From Macrostomum hystrix (taxonomy: Eukaryota > Platyhelminthes > Macrostomidae): a stretch of DNA of 64,000 bases. Every line of letters starts with the position of its first letter. The stretch's first letter is position 1. A program made the translations under genes and the position numbers. The DNA is taken from the NCBI GenBank assembly GCA_950097015.1, contig CATNEN010000038.1, forward strand, positions 28,178,501-28,242,500, given 5' to 3'. Below, piece by piece: positions 10,453 to 23,400 of this stretch. The notes beneath the pieces were generated by a model. It worked only from the letters and a program-made list of their open reading frames with translations. It was not told the DNA's origin and searched no databases.

Positions 10453-11376
10453 TGTTCTGATTGGCGCGCTATTGTTAATTAACGTTTATTTATATAGCTG
10501 GAAATGGAATGTTTAATAACAATAAATGACATATTTTTCTACGAATACATGATTATTATGCTAAAAACCCTTATCGCCTACTAATAAGTAGACAATATAA
10601 GTTTTATAGACGTCAAAAACTAAGATAAGCTAGTTTTTTAGTAGGCAAAATGATATTAATAAAAACAACACAGATACTAACTTTTGTCCGAGAAGCGAGG
10701 CAATAGATATACTCGCAGTCAAATTTAATTATTACAAGAAACTATAATCAAGGCAGCGCAGAAATATATTACCAAAACGGTTGCAGGCGAAACAAAAAAT
10801 AAACTATTGCAAAGTAGCCAGAAAAACAGAAATTGTATCACTTCAATCCACTCTTTTATAAATCCTGGCTACCTTACAAAATATTTACAATAGTTAAGTA
10901 AAATGGAAGAGGTAAATGAAAAATAAAAGTAACCTAAAATAGTAACAAACATGTGATGTGTCATTAATAATTCATAATTAAATCGTTTCAGCAAGCGATT
11001 GTCGCTTTCTAGTCTAGTAAAACTAACGACAAAAATAGTTCAGGATACGCAATTCGGATATAAAAACTATATTTTTATTACTCAATGGCAAGGCTTTGGT
11101 AATAACAAACACAAATAAAAATGTGTACTGAAATACAGTAAGTTTTAGAAAACGAAAAATAATATAAGCCAGTGTTCACTGCAAACAAAAACTACTTAGA
11201 AGTAGAGGATTATATATCAGAACATGCTTAAATAACTAAAAAAGCACACATTTAAAAGGCGATTAATGATATAGTCACACGGTGAAGCATTACATTAGTA
11301 TGAAATTAATATTAAAAGTAACCGGATACTGATTTGAAAAAGTAACGGCACTTTAAAAGTGTAACAAGTAATGGGT
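10453..11376. other. upstream region of PSMD4, no gene seen
   Basis: AT-rich sequence immediately 5' of the PSMD4 start codon. The promoter must lie here or in the array beyond, but I see no clear element. Confidence 0.5.
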
Positions 11377-12230
11377 TTAAGCAGAATGTGCACACATTGA
11401 GGGCGGGGCAGAAGTTATCTTGGGTTCATTTGGAGTGTGCACATTGTGTACATCTAGGGCAGGGCAGAAGTTATCTAGGGTTCAAGCGGAGTGTGCGTAC
11501 ATTGAGGGCGGGGCTGAAGTTATCTAGGGTTTAAGCGGAGTGTGCGTACATCTAGGGCAGGGCAGAAGTTATCTAGGGTTCAAGCGGAGTGTGCGTACAT
11601 CTAGGGCAGGGCAGAAGTTATCTAGGGTTCACGCGGAGTGTGCGTACATTGAGGGCGGGGCTGAAGTTATCTAGGGTTCAAGCGGAGTGTGCGTACATCT
11701 AGGGCAGGGCAGAAGTTATCTAGGGTTCACGCGGAGTGTGTGTACACTGAGGGCAGGGCAGAAGTTATCTAGGGTTCACGCGGAGTGTGTGTACATTGAG
11801 GGCGGGGCTGAAGTTATCTAGGGTTCAAGCGGAGTGTGCGTACATCTAGGGCAGGGCAGAAGTTATCTAGGGTTCACGCGGAGTGTGCGTACATTGAGGG
11901 CAGGGCTGAAGTTATCTAGGGTTCACGCGGAGTGTGCGTACATCTAGGGCAGCGCAGAAGTTATCTAGGGTTCAAGCGGAGTGTGCGTACATTGAGGGCG
12001 GGGAAGAAGGTAGCTAGGGTTCACGCGGAGTGTGCGTACATTGAGGGCGGGGCTGAAGTTATCTAGGGTTCACGCGGAGTGTGCGTACATCTAGGGCAGC
12101 GCAGAAGTTATCTAGGGTTCAAGCGGAGTGTGCGTACATTGAGGGCGGGGAAGAAGGTAGCTAGGGTTCACGCGGAGTGTGCGTACATTGAGGGCGGGGC
12201 TGAAGTTATCTAGGGTTCACGCGGAGAGTG
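11377..12230. repeat. 49-bp intergenic minisatellite
   Basis: Unit built on GGGTTCAAGCGGAGTGTGCG followed by TACATCTAGGGCAGGGCAG and AAGTTATCTA. About 17 copies with two alternating variants (ACATCTAGGGCAGGGCAG and ACATTGAGGGCGGGGCTG). It is GC-richer than the flanks. The interspersed variants suggest higher-order duplication. Confidence 0.95.
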
Positions 12231-13011
12231 CAAAAAGGATTGAGGCCAGTGAGGCTTAAAAAACTATGCGTCAAAGAAATTATGATGAAAAAACATTGTC
12301 ATGCGGTTATTAGTGCTTGAATAAATGTATAATAAAGTGGAATAGAAACATTTTATTGATCACAGGCGACAATCAGCATGCTTAATGAGCTCCGATAATA
12401 AACTAACTACAGCCAAATTTGAAATATATAATGATTCTTTGTTCAGACAACTTATATGTATCAAAAACAAATAAATATCAAGATCTAGTTCATTAATGGA
12501 AGACCAAAGTAGAGACTTTCATGTCAAAATTAAAGTTTTAACTACGAAAAATTACGCAATGATGTATGAAAAAATCATTTTGTTAGACAGACACAAAGAG
12601 CTTTAATTTTCGCAAAAAAATAATCTGCTTGTACTCGTACTGTTAGCAGCAAAAAATGAAACATATTATTAACCAATAACTATATCTCTGTGACTCACAT
12701 TTGTGTAAAAAATGCTACAATTTACAAATAGCTGACTGTACCGAGAATACCGCAAAGCACAAGGAAGCGCGACTGATCTGATAGAGTGCAAGGCGAAAAT
12801 CTGTTTTATAGCCATCATGCGATGATAATCCTTACATCGAGTGTAGTTGTATCTACTTAAAGTAGTGCAGCAGTAGCGATATTATATTTTTAGTGCGAAA
12901 TCGATGAAAAAGAGAGAAAGACAGAATGAAAAATTAGAAACATAAAAAAATACTTGCTCGTAAACTAAAAATTACAAAAACAATGACACTAATCTACCCA
13001 ATAGACAGACT
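12231..13011. other. AT-rich spacer, no gene seen
   Basis: Non-repetitive sequence between two minisatellites; no exon, splice pair or RNA gene is apparent. Confidence 0.5.
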
Positions 13012-13655
13012 GGATGATAATCTACCCAGTGGACAGGACGATAATCTACCCAGTGGACAGGACGATAATCTACCCAGTGGACAGGATGATAATCTACCCA
13101 GTGGACAGGATGATAATCTACCCAGTGGACAGGATGATAATCTACCCAGTGGACAGGATGATAATCAACCCAGTGGACAGGATGATAATCTACCCATCGG
13201 ACAGGACGATAATCTACCCAGTGGACAGGACGATAATCTACCCAGTGGACAGGATGATAATCTACCCAGTGGACAGGATGATAATCTACCCAGTGGACAG
13301 GATGATAATCAACCCAGTGGACAGGATGATAATCTACCCATCGGACAGGACGATAATCTACCCAGTGGACAGGACGATAATCTACCCAGTGGACAGGATG
13401 ATAATCTACCCAGTGGGGGCAGGATGATAATCTACCCAGTGGACAGGATGATAATCTACCCAGTGGAAGGACGATAATCTACCCAGTGGACAGGATGATA
13501 ATCTACCCAGTGGACAGGATGATAATCTACCCAGTGGACAGGACGATAATCTACCCAGTGGACAGGATGATAATCTACCCAGTGGACAGGACGATAATCT
13601 ACCCAGTGGACAGGACGATAATCTACCCAGTGGACAGGATGATACTCTAGCCACT
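13012..13655. repeat. 24-bp minisatellite at the 3' edge of the NRBP locus
   Basis: Unit GATGATAATCTACCCAGTGGACAG with GATG/GACG alternation, about 27 copies. Because 24 is a multiple of three, the array is open in several frames on both strands; those frames are artefacts. The stop codon of the last proposed NRBP exon (13647) lies in the first diverged unit. Confidence 0.97.
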
Positions 13656-14438
13656 GGACGCCACCTCAGCGCTAGCAGACATTGTCACAGGGATTAAATC
13701 ATCATGCTTAACCTGCCCGCCGTCGCTGCTACACCTAGCCAAGTCGTCGTCATCAGCATCGCCATCGATGCCGTCAACATCGGCGTTGTTATTAGCTTTG
13801 CCGCCGCTCTGACCGCCGACGCTGATTCGACTAACCGGTAGGCGAACATCGCCGGCGTTCAACATTCGTTGAATCCAGCATCGATCAGTGGACAAAGCTA
13901 GTCGAGAATCGTCGTCGTCAGTTTCAGCGACTGTCCAAGGAAACTGAGCGGCCAATTCTTCGGCAAACTCAGCGTCTGGCAAATAGTCTTCGGGAAATTC
14001 TGTACAGGGCGGCATAACCAAAGGCCGGCCAGTGGCTTTGTCGCGCAAGCAGGTGCACGGCTGACGGCCTCGATGGCGCATCTCGTAGCGTATTTCGGAT
14101 TCGCCAATACGGCCAGGCGGATAGCGCAGGCGTTGTTGCAGAAAATACGGATAGGGAATCTGGTGCTGCAGATGCAGAAACCATAACATAAAAGCGCTGA
14201 TGCCGCACTCCTTTGCAGATTGTTCTCGGCAGTGATAGCAACGCGAAATTAGATAGGGCGGCAGGTAGGACTTAGTTAAATAGTCGCTGCGATCGTGCCA
14301 GCGACATTCCCGATAACGACGGCACTGATGAGAGCAGCCCCAGTGAATGGGATTCGGTGGCACCTCGGGGCGCGGCGCCACAGCCAATATGTGACCGGCG
14401 GTGCGCGAGCCGCTAGCCAGATTGGCAATTGACGGGGC
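13647..14438 (-). CDS. Cys/His-rich terminal exon, tentatively the last NRBP exon
   Basis: 264 codons after the acceptor CACTTCTCAACAG at 14439, phase 0, ending in the 24-bp array. It encodes CSHQCRRYRECRWHDR, CYHCREQSAKECG and an aromatic stretch (LWFLHLQHQIPYPYF), then an acidic low-complexity tail. The spaced Cys and His residues could bind zinc, but I recognise no family. No other upstream exon of the same strand lies between it and NRBP exon 8, and phase 0 agrees with the weak GAG/GTTTGT donor at 23218, so I join them. The 8.8-kb gap is one minisatellite plus two Helitrons. It may instead belong to a separate gene; an ATG 24 bp upstream falls in repeat sequence. Confidence 0.55.
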   Translation of the reverse strand, partial: APSIANLASGSRTAGHILAVAPRPEVPPNPIHWGCSHQCRRYRECRWHDRSDYLTKSYLPPYLISRCYHCREQSAKECGISAFMLWFLHLQHQIPYPYFLQQRLRYPPGRIGESEIRYEMRHRGRQPCTCLRDKATGRPLVMPPCTEFPEDYLPDAEFAEELAAQFPWTVAETDDDDSRLALSTDRCWIQRMLNAGDVRLPVSRISVGGQSGGKANNNADVDGIDGDADDDDLARCSSDGGQVKHDDLIPVTMSASAEVASSG

Positions 14439-17400
14439 CTGTTGAGAAGTGGAAAATTCCATAGAATAAGATATGGCACAAAATCTATATATATAAAAGT
14501 GAAAACTCTGTCTGTGTGTGTGTGTGTCTGTCTGTGTGTGTGCAACCTTTTGTCTTTATAGACGCCGAAACCGCTCAACCAAATTGCACCAAACTTTGCA
14601 CATACCTAAAACCACCTACGCTGAGTGCAATAGGCTACTCAAATTCCCGAAAAATCATTTCCTTCCTGCTCAAAAGTGCAAAAAACTGCTCAAAAATCGT
14701 CAAAAAATCACTCAATTCGACATATCGTCGCCCCACTTTGTCAGATTTTCTCCAAATTTGATCCACTTACACTTTACATGTTTTCCAACAATGCTGTCAA
14801 TTTTGAACATCTCTACTCAATCCAGAGCAAAGCTGCATCATCTCAAAGTGAGTCACTTTTTGTTTTCCGAGGACAGCCACCCCAACTCCCCTCCGCCACT
14901 CTGCGGGCCAAATTTTATTACAGCCACCCCCTCCCTTCCCCGGGCGCCGAAGCCCCAGACTGTACATTGTATTTTAAGACGTGAATGTACACAGCCCAAA
15001 CCCCTAGACTGTCTACTGGCCCCCAAGCAGCACTGAGACTGAGTGCGGTGAGTGCGGTGGCGTCCCAGTGCGCAGGGCTCTCCAGCCAGCCTGGGATAGA
15101 AGAAAGAGAGAGGCTGGCGATCAACTGATGGGTGGTGTCACTCTGCTGCTGTCTGGAGACTTTAGACAGACGCTGCCTGTGATTCCGCGTGGCACTCCTG
15201 CTGATGAGATTAATGCTTGCCTAAAATCATCTCACCTGTGGCCATCGGTTGTGAAGTTGCACCTACGAACAAACATGAGAGCTACAATTCAAGGAGACGA
15301 AACAGCTCATGAGTTCTCTGCCAATCTATTGCGAATCGGCAATGGTCTGCTGGAGATTAGCACCGAGGATGGGCAGTCATCGATCGCTACAATCGGAACC
15401 ATTGTGCAGTCAGTGCAGGAGCTCAAGGCAAAAGTTTACCCGAACCTGATGGTTCGATATGCTGACGTTGACTGGCTGTCAGAGAGGGCAATTCTGTGTC
15501 CTAGAAATGATGCCGCCAACGAAATTAACTACCAACTGCTTCAGGAGTTGCCAGGTGCAGTTTTCACCTACAAGTCAATTGATACAACGTTGACTGATGA
15601 CACCGCTGTGGAGTATCCTGTTGAGTTTCTGAACTCTCTAGATCCTCCTGCAACTCCATCGCACAACTTGCAGCTGAAAGTTGGGGCACCAATTATGCTC
15701 CTCCGCAACCTGAATGCGCCAAGGCTGTGTAACGGCACCCGACTGATAGTCAGGCGGCTCTTCCCACACGTGATTGAGGCCACGATAATGACTGGATCTG
15801 GCAGAGGAGAGTCTGTGTTCGTTCCCCGGATTCCAATTATCCCCACGGACCTGCCATTTCAGTTCAAGCGACTGCAGTTCCCTGTGAGAGTGTGCTTTGC
15901 GATGACTATTAACAAGGCTCAGGGACAGTCGCTGAAGGTGGCTGGCATCAACCTGGAGACTCCTTGCTTCTCGCATGGGCAGCTTTATGTCGCCTGCTCC
16001 CGTGTTGGAACTCCAGCTGGCCTATTCATTTTCGCACCAAGGGGAAGAACGAAGAATGTGGTGTATCCCCAGGCCTTGAGGTGACTCGCAAGCAATTAAT
16101 AGAAAAGTAGTCACGAATTGACCTTGACCTGTCTAACTCTGAACTCTGAAACAGTTTAATTTTGTTTCTTTGACATTGTTATTGTTATGCCATGGCTATT
16201 TTCCTTATGTATACGCGTGCACATGCATACTGTATACAGAGGCAGATTTAGGGGGGAGGGGCGGGGGGGCAGTCGCCCCCCTCAATTTTAATCATGGAAA
16301 TAAGATGCCCCTTTTCGGCCGCTGGCGCCCCTTTTTCAGCCGCTGGCTCCCGTTTTTCAGCCGCTGGCGCCCTTTCTTGGCTCCTGGCGCCCTTTTTCGG
16401 CCGCTGGCACCCACTCTGTGATTCTCATGGCGCTCCCCTGACAGACCGCCCCAAAACAAAATTCCTGGATCTGCCACTGACTGTATAGAGGAGTGGCTAA
16501 GAGACATGTTTCTAAAGAAGTAGTCAAGAGGGGGCTGTTTGGACAAACTTTTCACATATTTTTTACTTAAAACGCCCTTAAACAAACTCTTCACTTTTCA
16601 TTAATGCTGTAAATAAATAAATGGTGACCTTCACTATAAAGTTAATACAGAGACGTGAATTGCTTACTGCTTTGCTTTAAATTTCTGCCCCAAAAACAAC
16701 GGGCAAAAAAAGCTAGTCTATATATATAAAAGTGAAAACTCTGTCTGTCTGTCTGTCTGTCTGTGTGCAACCTTTTGTCTTTATAGACGCCGAAACCGCT
16801 CAACCAAATCGCACCAAACTTTGCACATACCTAAAACCACCTACGCTGAGTGCAATAGGCTACTCAAATTCCCGAAAAATCATTTCCTTCCTGCTCAAAA
16901 GTGCAAAAAACTGCTCAAAAATCGTAAAAATATCACTCAATTCGACATATCGTCGCCCCACTTTGTCAGATTTTCTCCAAATTTGATCCACTTACACTTT
17001 ACATGTTTTCCAACAATGCTGTCAATTTTGAACATCTCTACTCAATCCAGAGCAAAGCTGCATCATCTCAAAGTGAGTCACTTTTTGTTTTCCGAGGACA
17101 GCCACCCCAACTCCCCTCCGCCACTCTGCGGGCCAAATTTTATTACAGCCACCCCCTCCCTTCCCCGGGCGCCGAAGCCCCAGACTGTACATTGTATTTC
17201 AAGCCGTGAATGTACACAGCCCAAACCCCTAGACTGTCTCTCCAGTCGATATTTCTCTCCAGCCAGCCTGGGATAGAAGAAAGAGAGAGGCTGGCGTACA
17301 GTGCTTTGCTAAAATATACAGAGGCTTAGCCTCTCCCACTGAAGAGAAGAGAAAGAATTTTCAACACAGGTCCCCTGTCATTCGGACTACTTCTAACTTT

Positions 17401-20400
17401 CAGATGCCACCTAAGAAAAGTTTTTTAAGTCGCTTGACTAAAGCAGCTCGACGAGCAACAGCAAGGCCAAACGATGCAGTAGAAGACGGCGCAACAACAG
17501 CAGTACCTAGACCAAGCACCTCAGCACAGCCACAAGCAGCTTCAAGTGAAAATGAAGCTGAGCCAGTCCAGCCTTATAACCTTCGACCTCGGACAAGAGC
17601 ACAGACATCAGGCACCAGTGGAAGCAGTGCTGGAGCTGCAATAAGTTCTACAGCCAGTCACGGCAGAGACGTAGATAGGCGACGAGAGCTTAACAGAGAG
17701 CGAACTGCCGAGGCCCGTCGCAATGAGACTGCAGTCCAGACACAGCAGCGCCAAGAACTGGACAGAGACCGGACTGCCGAGGCCCGTCGCAATGAGACTG
17801 CAGTCCAGACACAGCAGCGCCAAGAACTGGACAGAGACCGGACTGCCGAGGCCCGTCGCAATGAGACTGCAGTCCAGACACAGCAGCGCCAAGAACTGGA
17901 CAGAGACCGGACTGCCGAGGCCCGTCGCAATGAGACTGCAGTCCAGACACAGCAGCGCCAAGAACTGGACAGAGACCGGACTGCCGAGGCCCGTCGCAAT
18001 GAGACTGCAGTCCAGACACAGCAGCGCCAAGAACTGGACAGAGACCGGACTGCCGAGGCCCGTCGCAATGAAACAGCCAACCAGGCTGAAGTGCGTCGGC
18101 AGGATGATCGAGAGCGGCATAGGGAACGCGCTGAGACCTTCCAATTTGTTGGACCACCCCCGGCCCCAACAAACCCCAACGTTGACGAACCTGATCAGCC
18201 AGCTGGCCCACGTCCTTGGGCACTGAATGCGGCTCTGAGTTATGATCCCACTGTTGTCTATGGTGTCCATCCTAAACTTGCGATGGCGAGAATGTCGGTC
18301 AAATGCGCACGCTGCAATGCATTAAGATGGGCCAACGAAACTCCAGGCATGTGCTGTTCCAACGGAAAGGTCATACTTGAACCTTTGAACGAGAACCTGC
18401 CACCATGCCTTCGGCATCTGTTGCTGGGTGAGACAGAAGAATCTGAGCACTTTCTATCTAATATCCGGTGCTACAACAGCTGCTTTCAAATGACTTCTTT
18501 TGGAGCTAAAAGTATTGTCCGTGAGCCAGGGTTCATGCCTGCATTCAAAGTCCAAGGTCAGGTGTACCATGACATAGGATCATTGCTACCACTGCCTGGA
18601 GAGGAGCCAAAGTTCCTGCAGATCTACTTCATGGGAGATCATCAAGAGCAGGTTGAGCGCCGATGTAGAATCGCTCCAGGAGTGCGTGCCAACATTGTAT
18701 TTGAGTTACAGGAAGTCCTGCACGAGAAAAATAATTATGTTCGTCAATTTAAAACTGCCATCGAGAGGTTGCCACGGGACACAGAGGAGCACAGAGTAGT
18801 CATTCGTGCTGATAAACGGCCTGCAGGCCAGCATGAGAGGAGATATAACGCACCAGTTGTTAACGATGTCGCAATTCAAATTGTTGGGCAGGAATTTGAG
18901 AAGCGAGACATTGTTCTGCAGCTGCGAAGCAATCAGTTGCAAAGGATTTCTGAGCTGCACAAAGCCTATGATACATTGCAGTATCCGCTTATTTTCTGGG
19001 ACGGAGAGGATGGGTACCACATCAACATCAGGCAAATTGACATTCGCACTGGAAACACATCGGCGACAAAGAATGTGTCAGCAATGGACTTCTATGCCTT
19101 TAGGCTAATGGTCCGAGAAGGAAGCTTCAACTACATTCTTAGGTGCCGAAAGCTGTTGCTTCAGTTCGCAGTGGACATGTACGCTAAAATTGAGACTGAG
19201 CGACTGAATTTCATCCGCTTTAATCAGACGAAGCTGAGGGCCGAGGAGTACATCCATCTGCGAGACGCTGTCGCCAATGAGAGAAATCCAAATGACATCG
19301 GTCAGATGGTCATCATTCTGCCATCATCTTTCACAGGTGGCCCGCGCTACATGCATGAGCGAATACAGGATGCCATGACCTACGTGAGAATGTACGGAAG
19401 ACCGGACCTCTTCATCACCTTCACATGCAACAGTGAATGGCCGGAACTAAAAGCGGAACTCATGCCGGGCCAGCAAAGTCAGGACAGGAACGACTTGGTG
19501 GCGCGAGTGTTCCAACTAAAGCTGAAACAACTTATGGAGTACATCACAAAAGGCGCCATCTTTGGTCCCACTAGATGCGACATGTACACCATTGAGTGGC
19601 AAAAGCGAGGGCTGCCACACGCTCATATATTGATTTGGCTGCGAAGCCGGATCAGGCCGAATCAGCTTGACGAGGTCATCCGCGCTGAGATTCCCAATCC
19701 GGATGAGGATCCTCAGCTCTATCTTACTGTCACTAAGCAGATGATTCATGGACCCTGCGGGCGCCTCAATCCGAATTCGCCTTGCATGAAGGACAACATT
19801 TGCTCGAAAAAGTATCCCAAGGCTCTACTAAGTGAGACGGTGACAGGACAAGACGGTTATCCGCTGTATCGACGGAGATCACGTGAGGATGGCGGCTTTA
19901 CCACTCGCATTATTCTACGCAGCCATGGGAATGAAGAGATCGATCTGGACAACAGATGGGTCGTTCCCTACTGCCCGCTACTGTCCAAAGTGTTCAATGC
20001 ACACATCAACGTTGAGTACTGCAACTCTGTTAAATCAATCAAGTACATTTGCAAGTACGTGAACAAGGGTAGCGACCAAGCAGTGTTCAACATTGAGGGA
20101 CCTGGAGGCATAGTAAACGAATTTGACGAAGTCAATCGCTTCAAGAGCGGAAGGTATATCAGCTCCAACGAGGCAATGTGGCGAATCTTCGGATTCTCTA
20201 TTCATGAACGCCACCCATCTGTCATGCACCTCAGTGTGCACCTGGAAAACGGTCAGAGAGTATACTTTACGGAGGAGAACATCCAGCAGCGTGCTCAAAG
20301 GCCACAGGACACTACTCTTACTGCTTTCTTCAAGTTGTGCGCTGAAGACCCCTTTGCCAGGACTTTGCTGTACCACCAGGTGCCTGCCTATTACACATGG

Positions 20401-23400
20401 AACGCCTCTTCGAAAGGATGGAAGCGGCGGGTTCAAGGCGCTGCAGTTCCGGGCCATCCTGAAATACGACAGACTGATGCATTAGCCAGAGTGTACACGG
20501 TGCACCCAAACCACCGTGAATGCTACTACCTGCGTATATTGCTACACACCGTGATTGGTCCGACGTCATTTAGACACATTAGAACGGTGGAAGGCCATAC
20601 CTGCCAAACTTTTCATGAAGCATGTCAGCGACTGGGACTGCTGGAAGATGATGCTCAATGGAGAGCGACATTGGAGGAAGCGGCAACGGTGCGCTCACCA
20701 AGTCACCTGCGAGATCTCTTTGCCATCATGGTTGCCACCTGTGGTCTCTCTGATCCACTTCAGCTTTGGGAAACATTCAAAGAACCCATGGCCGAAGACA
20801 TTCTCTTCCGGGCGCGATTCGTGGCTCAGGAGCCAGAGTTGCCATTCACAGAAGCAGTGTTTAACGAGGCCCTGCTGCGCATTGAGGACAAGGTGCTGGA
20901 GTTGACCGATCGCTATCTAGATTCTTTTGGACTCCCAAAAGCAAACAGGACAGGACAACAGGACAACCTGTGCAGGGAGATGCTGCGAGAAAGAGGCTAT
21001 GACCAGGAGCAGCTGGGACAGTTCATAGAGGAGAATGAGCCCCGACTCATGCCTGAGCAGCTAGAGGCGTACCGCGAGCTATTGCGCAGAGTCAACAACA
21101 ACGTTGGTGGCATGGTTTTTCTTGATGCTCCAGGTGGCACAGGAAAAACATTTCTAATCAACCTCCTTCTGGCAAAGGTCAGGCAACGAGGCGACGTTGC
21201 CATTGCTGTAGCTTCCTCTGGAATTGCAGCCACCTTGCTGCCAGGCGGTCGCACTGCCCACTCAGCACTGAAGTTGCCGCTTGATCTGTCTCGAGCGGAG
21301 AATCCGCTGTGCAACATCAAGAAAAACACAGGCACTGCCAGAGTGCTTCAGGCTTGCAAGCTCATCGTCTGGGATGAGTGTACCATGTCCCACAAACTGG
21401 CATTTGAAGCACTCAACTTAACTTTGAAAGACCTGCGCAACAACAATCAACTGATGGGTGGTATCACTCTGCTGCTGTCTGGAGACTTTAGACAGACGCT
21501 GCCTGTGATTCCGCGTGGCACTCCTGCTGATGAGATTAATGCTTGCCTAAAATCATCTCACCTGTGGCCATCGGTTGTGAAGTTGCACCTACGAACAAAC
21601 ATGAGAGCTACAATTCAAGGAGACGAAACAGCTCATGAGTTCTCTGCCAATCTATTGCGAATCGGCAATGGTCTGCTGGAGATTAGCACCGAGGATGGGC
21701 AGTCATCGATCGCTACAATCGGAACCATTGTGCAGTCAGTGCAGAAGCTCAAGGCAAAAGTTTACCCGAACCTGATGGTTCGATATGCTGACGTTGACTG
21801 GCTGTCAGAGAGGGCAATTCTGTGTCCTAGAAATGATGCCGCCAACGAAATTAACTACCAACTGCTTCAGGAGTTGCCAGGTGCAGTTTTCACCTACAAG
21901 TCAATTGATACAACGTTGACTGATGACACCGCTGTGGAGTATCCTGTTGAGTTTCTGAACTCTCTAGATCCTCCTGGAACTCCATCGCACAACTTGCAGC
22001 TGAAAGTTGGGGCACCAATTATGCTCCTCCGCAACCTGAATGCGCCAAGGCTGTGTAACGGCACCAGACTGATAGTCAGGCGGCTCTTCCCACACGTGAT
22101 TGAGGCCACGATAATGACTGGATCTGGCAGAGGAGAGTCTGTGTTCGTTCCCCGGATTCCAATTATCCCCACGGACCTGCCATTTCAGTTCAAGCGACTG
22201 CAGTTCCCTGTGAGAGTGTGCTTTGCGATGACTATTAACAAGGCTCAGGGACAGTCGCTGAAGGTGGCTGGCATCAACCTGGAGACTCCTTGCTTCTCGC
22301 ATGGGCAGCTTTATGTCGCCTGCTCCCGTGTTGGAACTCCAGCTGGCCTATTCATTTTCGCACCAAGGGGAAGAACGAAGAATGTGGTGTATCCCCAGGC
22401 CTTGAGGTGACTCGCAAGCAATTAATAGAAAAGTAGTCACGAATTGACCTTGACCTGTCTAACTCTGAACTCTGAAACAGTTTAATTTTGTTTCTTTGAC
22501 ATTGTTATTGTTATGCCATGGCTATTTTCCTTATGTATACGCGTGTACATGCATACTGTATACAGAGGCAGATTTAGGGGGGGCGGGGGGGCAGTCGCCC
22601 CCTAAATTTTAATCATGGGAATAAGATGCCCCTACCATTTTTACTTAAAACGCCCTTTAACAAACTCTTCACTTTTCATTAATGCAGTAAATAAATAAAT
22701 GGTGACCTTCACTATAAAGTTAATACAGAGACGTGAATTGCTTACTGCTTTGCTTTAAATTTCTGCCCCAAAAACAACGGGCAAAAAAAGCTAGTTCCAT
22801 ATAAAAAAGATTTTTAACGATGAAATTTCTATAGAATAAGATGCAGTGGAAAATTCCATAGAAAAAGAGGCAGTGGAAAATTCCATAGAATAAGATGCAG
22901 AGGAATATTCCAAAGAATAGGACACAGTAGAAAATTCCATAGAATAAGATGCAGTGGAAAATTCCATAGAATATAATGCAGTGAAAAATTCCATAGAAAA
23001 AGAGGCAGTGGAAAATTCCATAGAAGATGCAGTGGAATATTCCAAAGAATAAGATGCAGTAAAAAATTCCATAGATTAAGTTAAGGGGGAAATTCCGTAC
23101 ACTAAGATGCAGCGGAAAATTCCACACAAAAATAAGCGGTCGAACTTAGAATAACAAATTTAAGTATTTTCGATTTAGCAGAAATATCCATTAAAACTTT
23201 AAAAGATTCTTGACAAACCTCACGATTTGAAGATGCCGAGCGTCGCTCTTCGGAGGTGGCACCGGCGTCGAGCGCCGCCGATTCGCCAGCAGTCTGCGTA
23301 GTCGACTCTAAAATTGACAAAGTTTCAGCAGCGGCGGCGCTGACGGCGGCAGCATCGGGCGGTTCGCTGTCTGCTCTAGAGCGCAGTTTAATTCGATTAG

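Larger units (their letters stand above)
16717..22794 (+). mobile_element. Helitron copy 2, full length, autonomous type
   Basis: Starts TCTATATATATAAAAGTG directly after the CTAG of copy 1 with no base between, and ends GGGCAAAAAAAGCTAG before a T. The outer flanks of the pair are A (14483) and T (22795), the usual Helitron target. The two copies therefore behave as one unit inserted at a single AT site. It encodes one intact RepHel protein. Confidence 0.95.

Noticed and set aside
12983-13654. Long open frames of DNLPSGQ or CPLGRLSS repeats on both strands
   Set aside because: The 24-bp unit is a multiple of three, so frames stay open by periodicity; there are no splice sites, and they overlap on both strands.
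15068-16084. A separate host PIF1 helicase gene
   Set aside because: Nearly identical to the end of the RepHel protein and bounded by Helitron termini, so it is a deleted Helitron copy.
17608-18270. Minus-strand frames across the Rep repeat region
   Set aside because: Antisense shadow of the 69-bp repeat in the Helitron RepHel gene.
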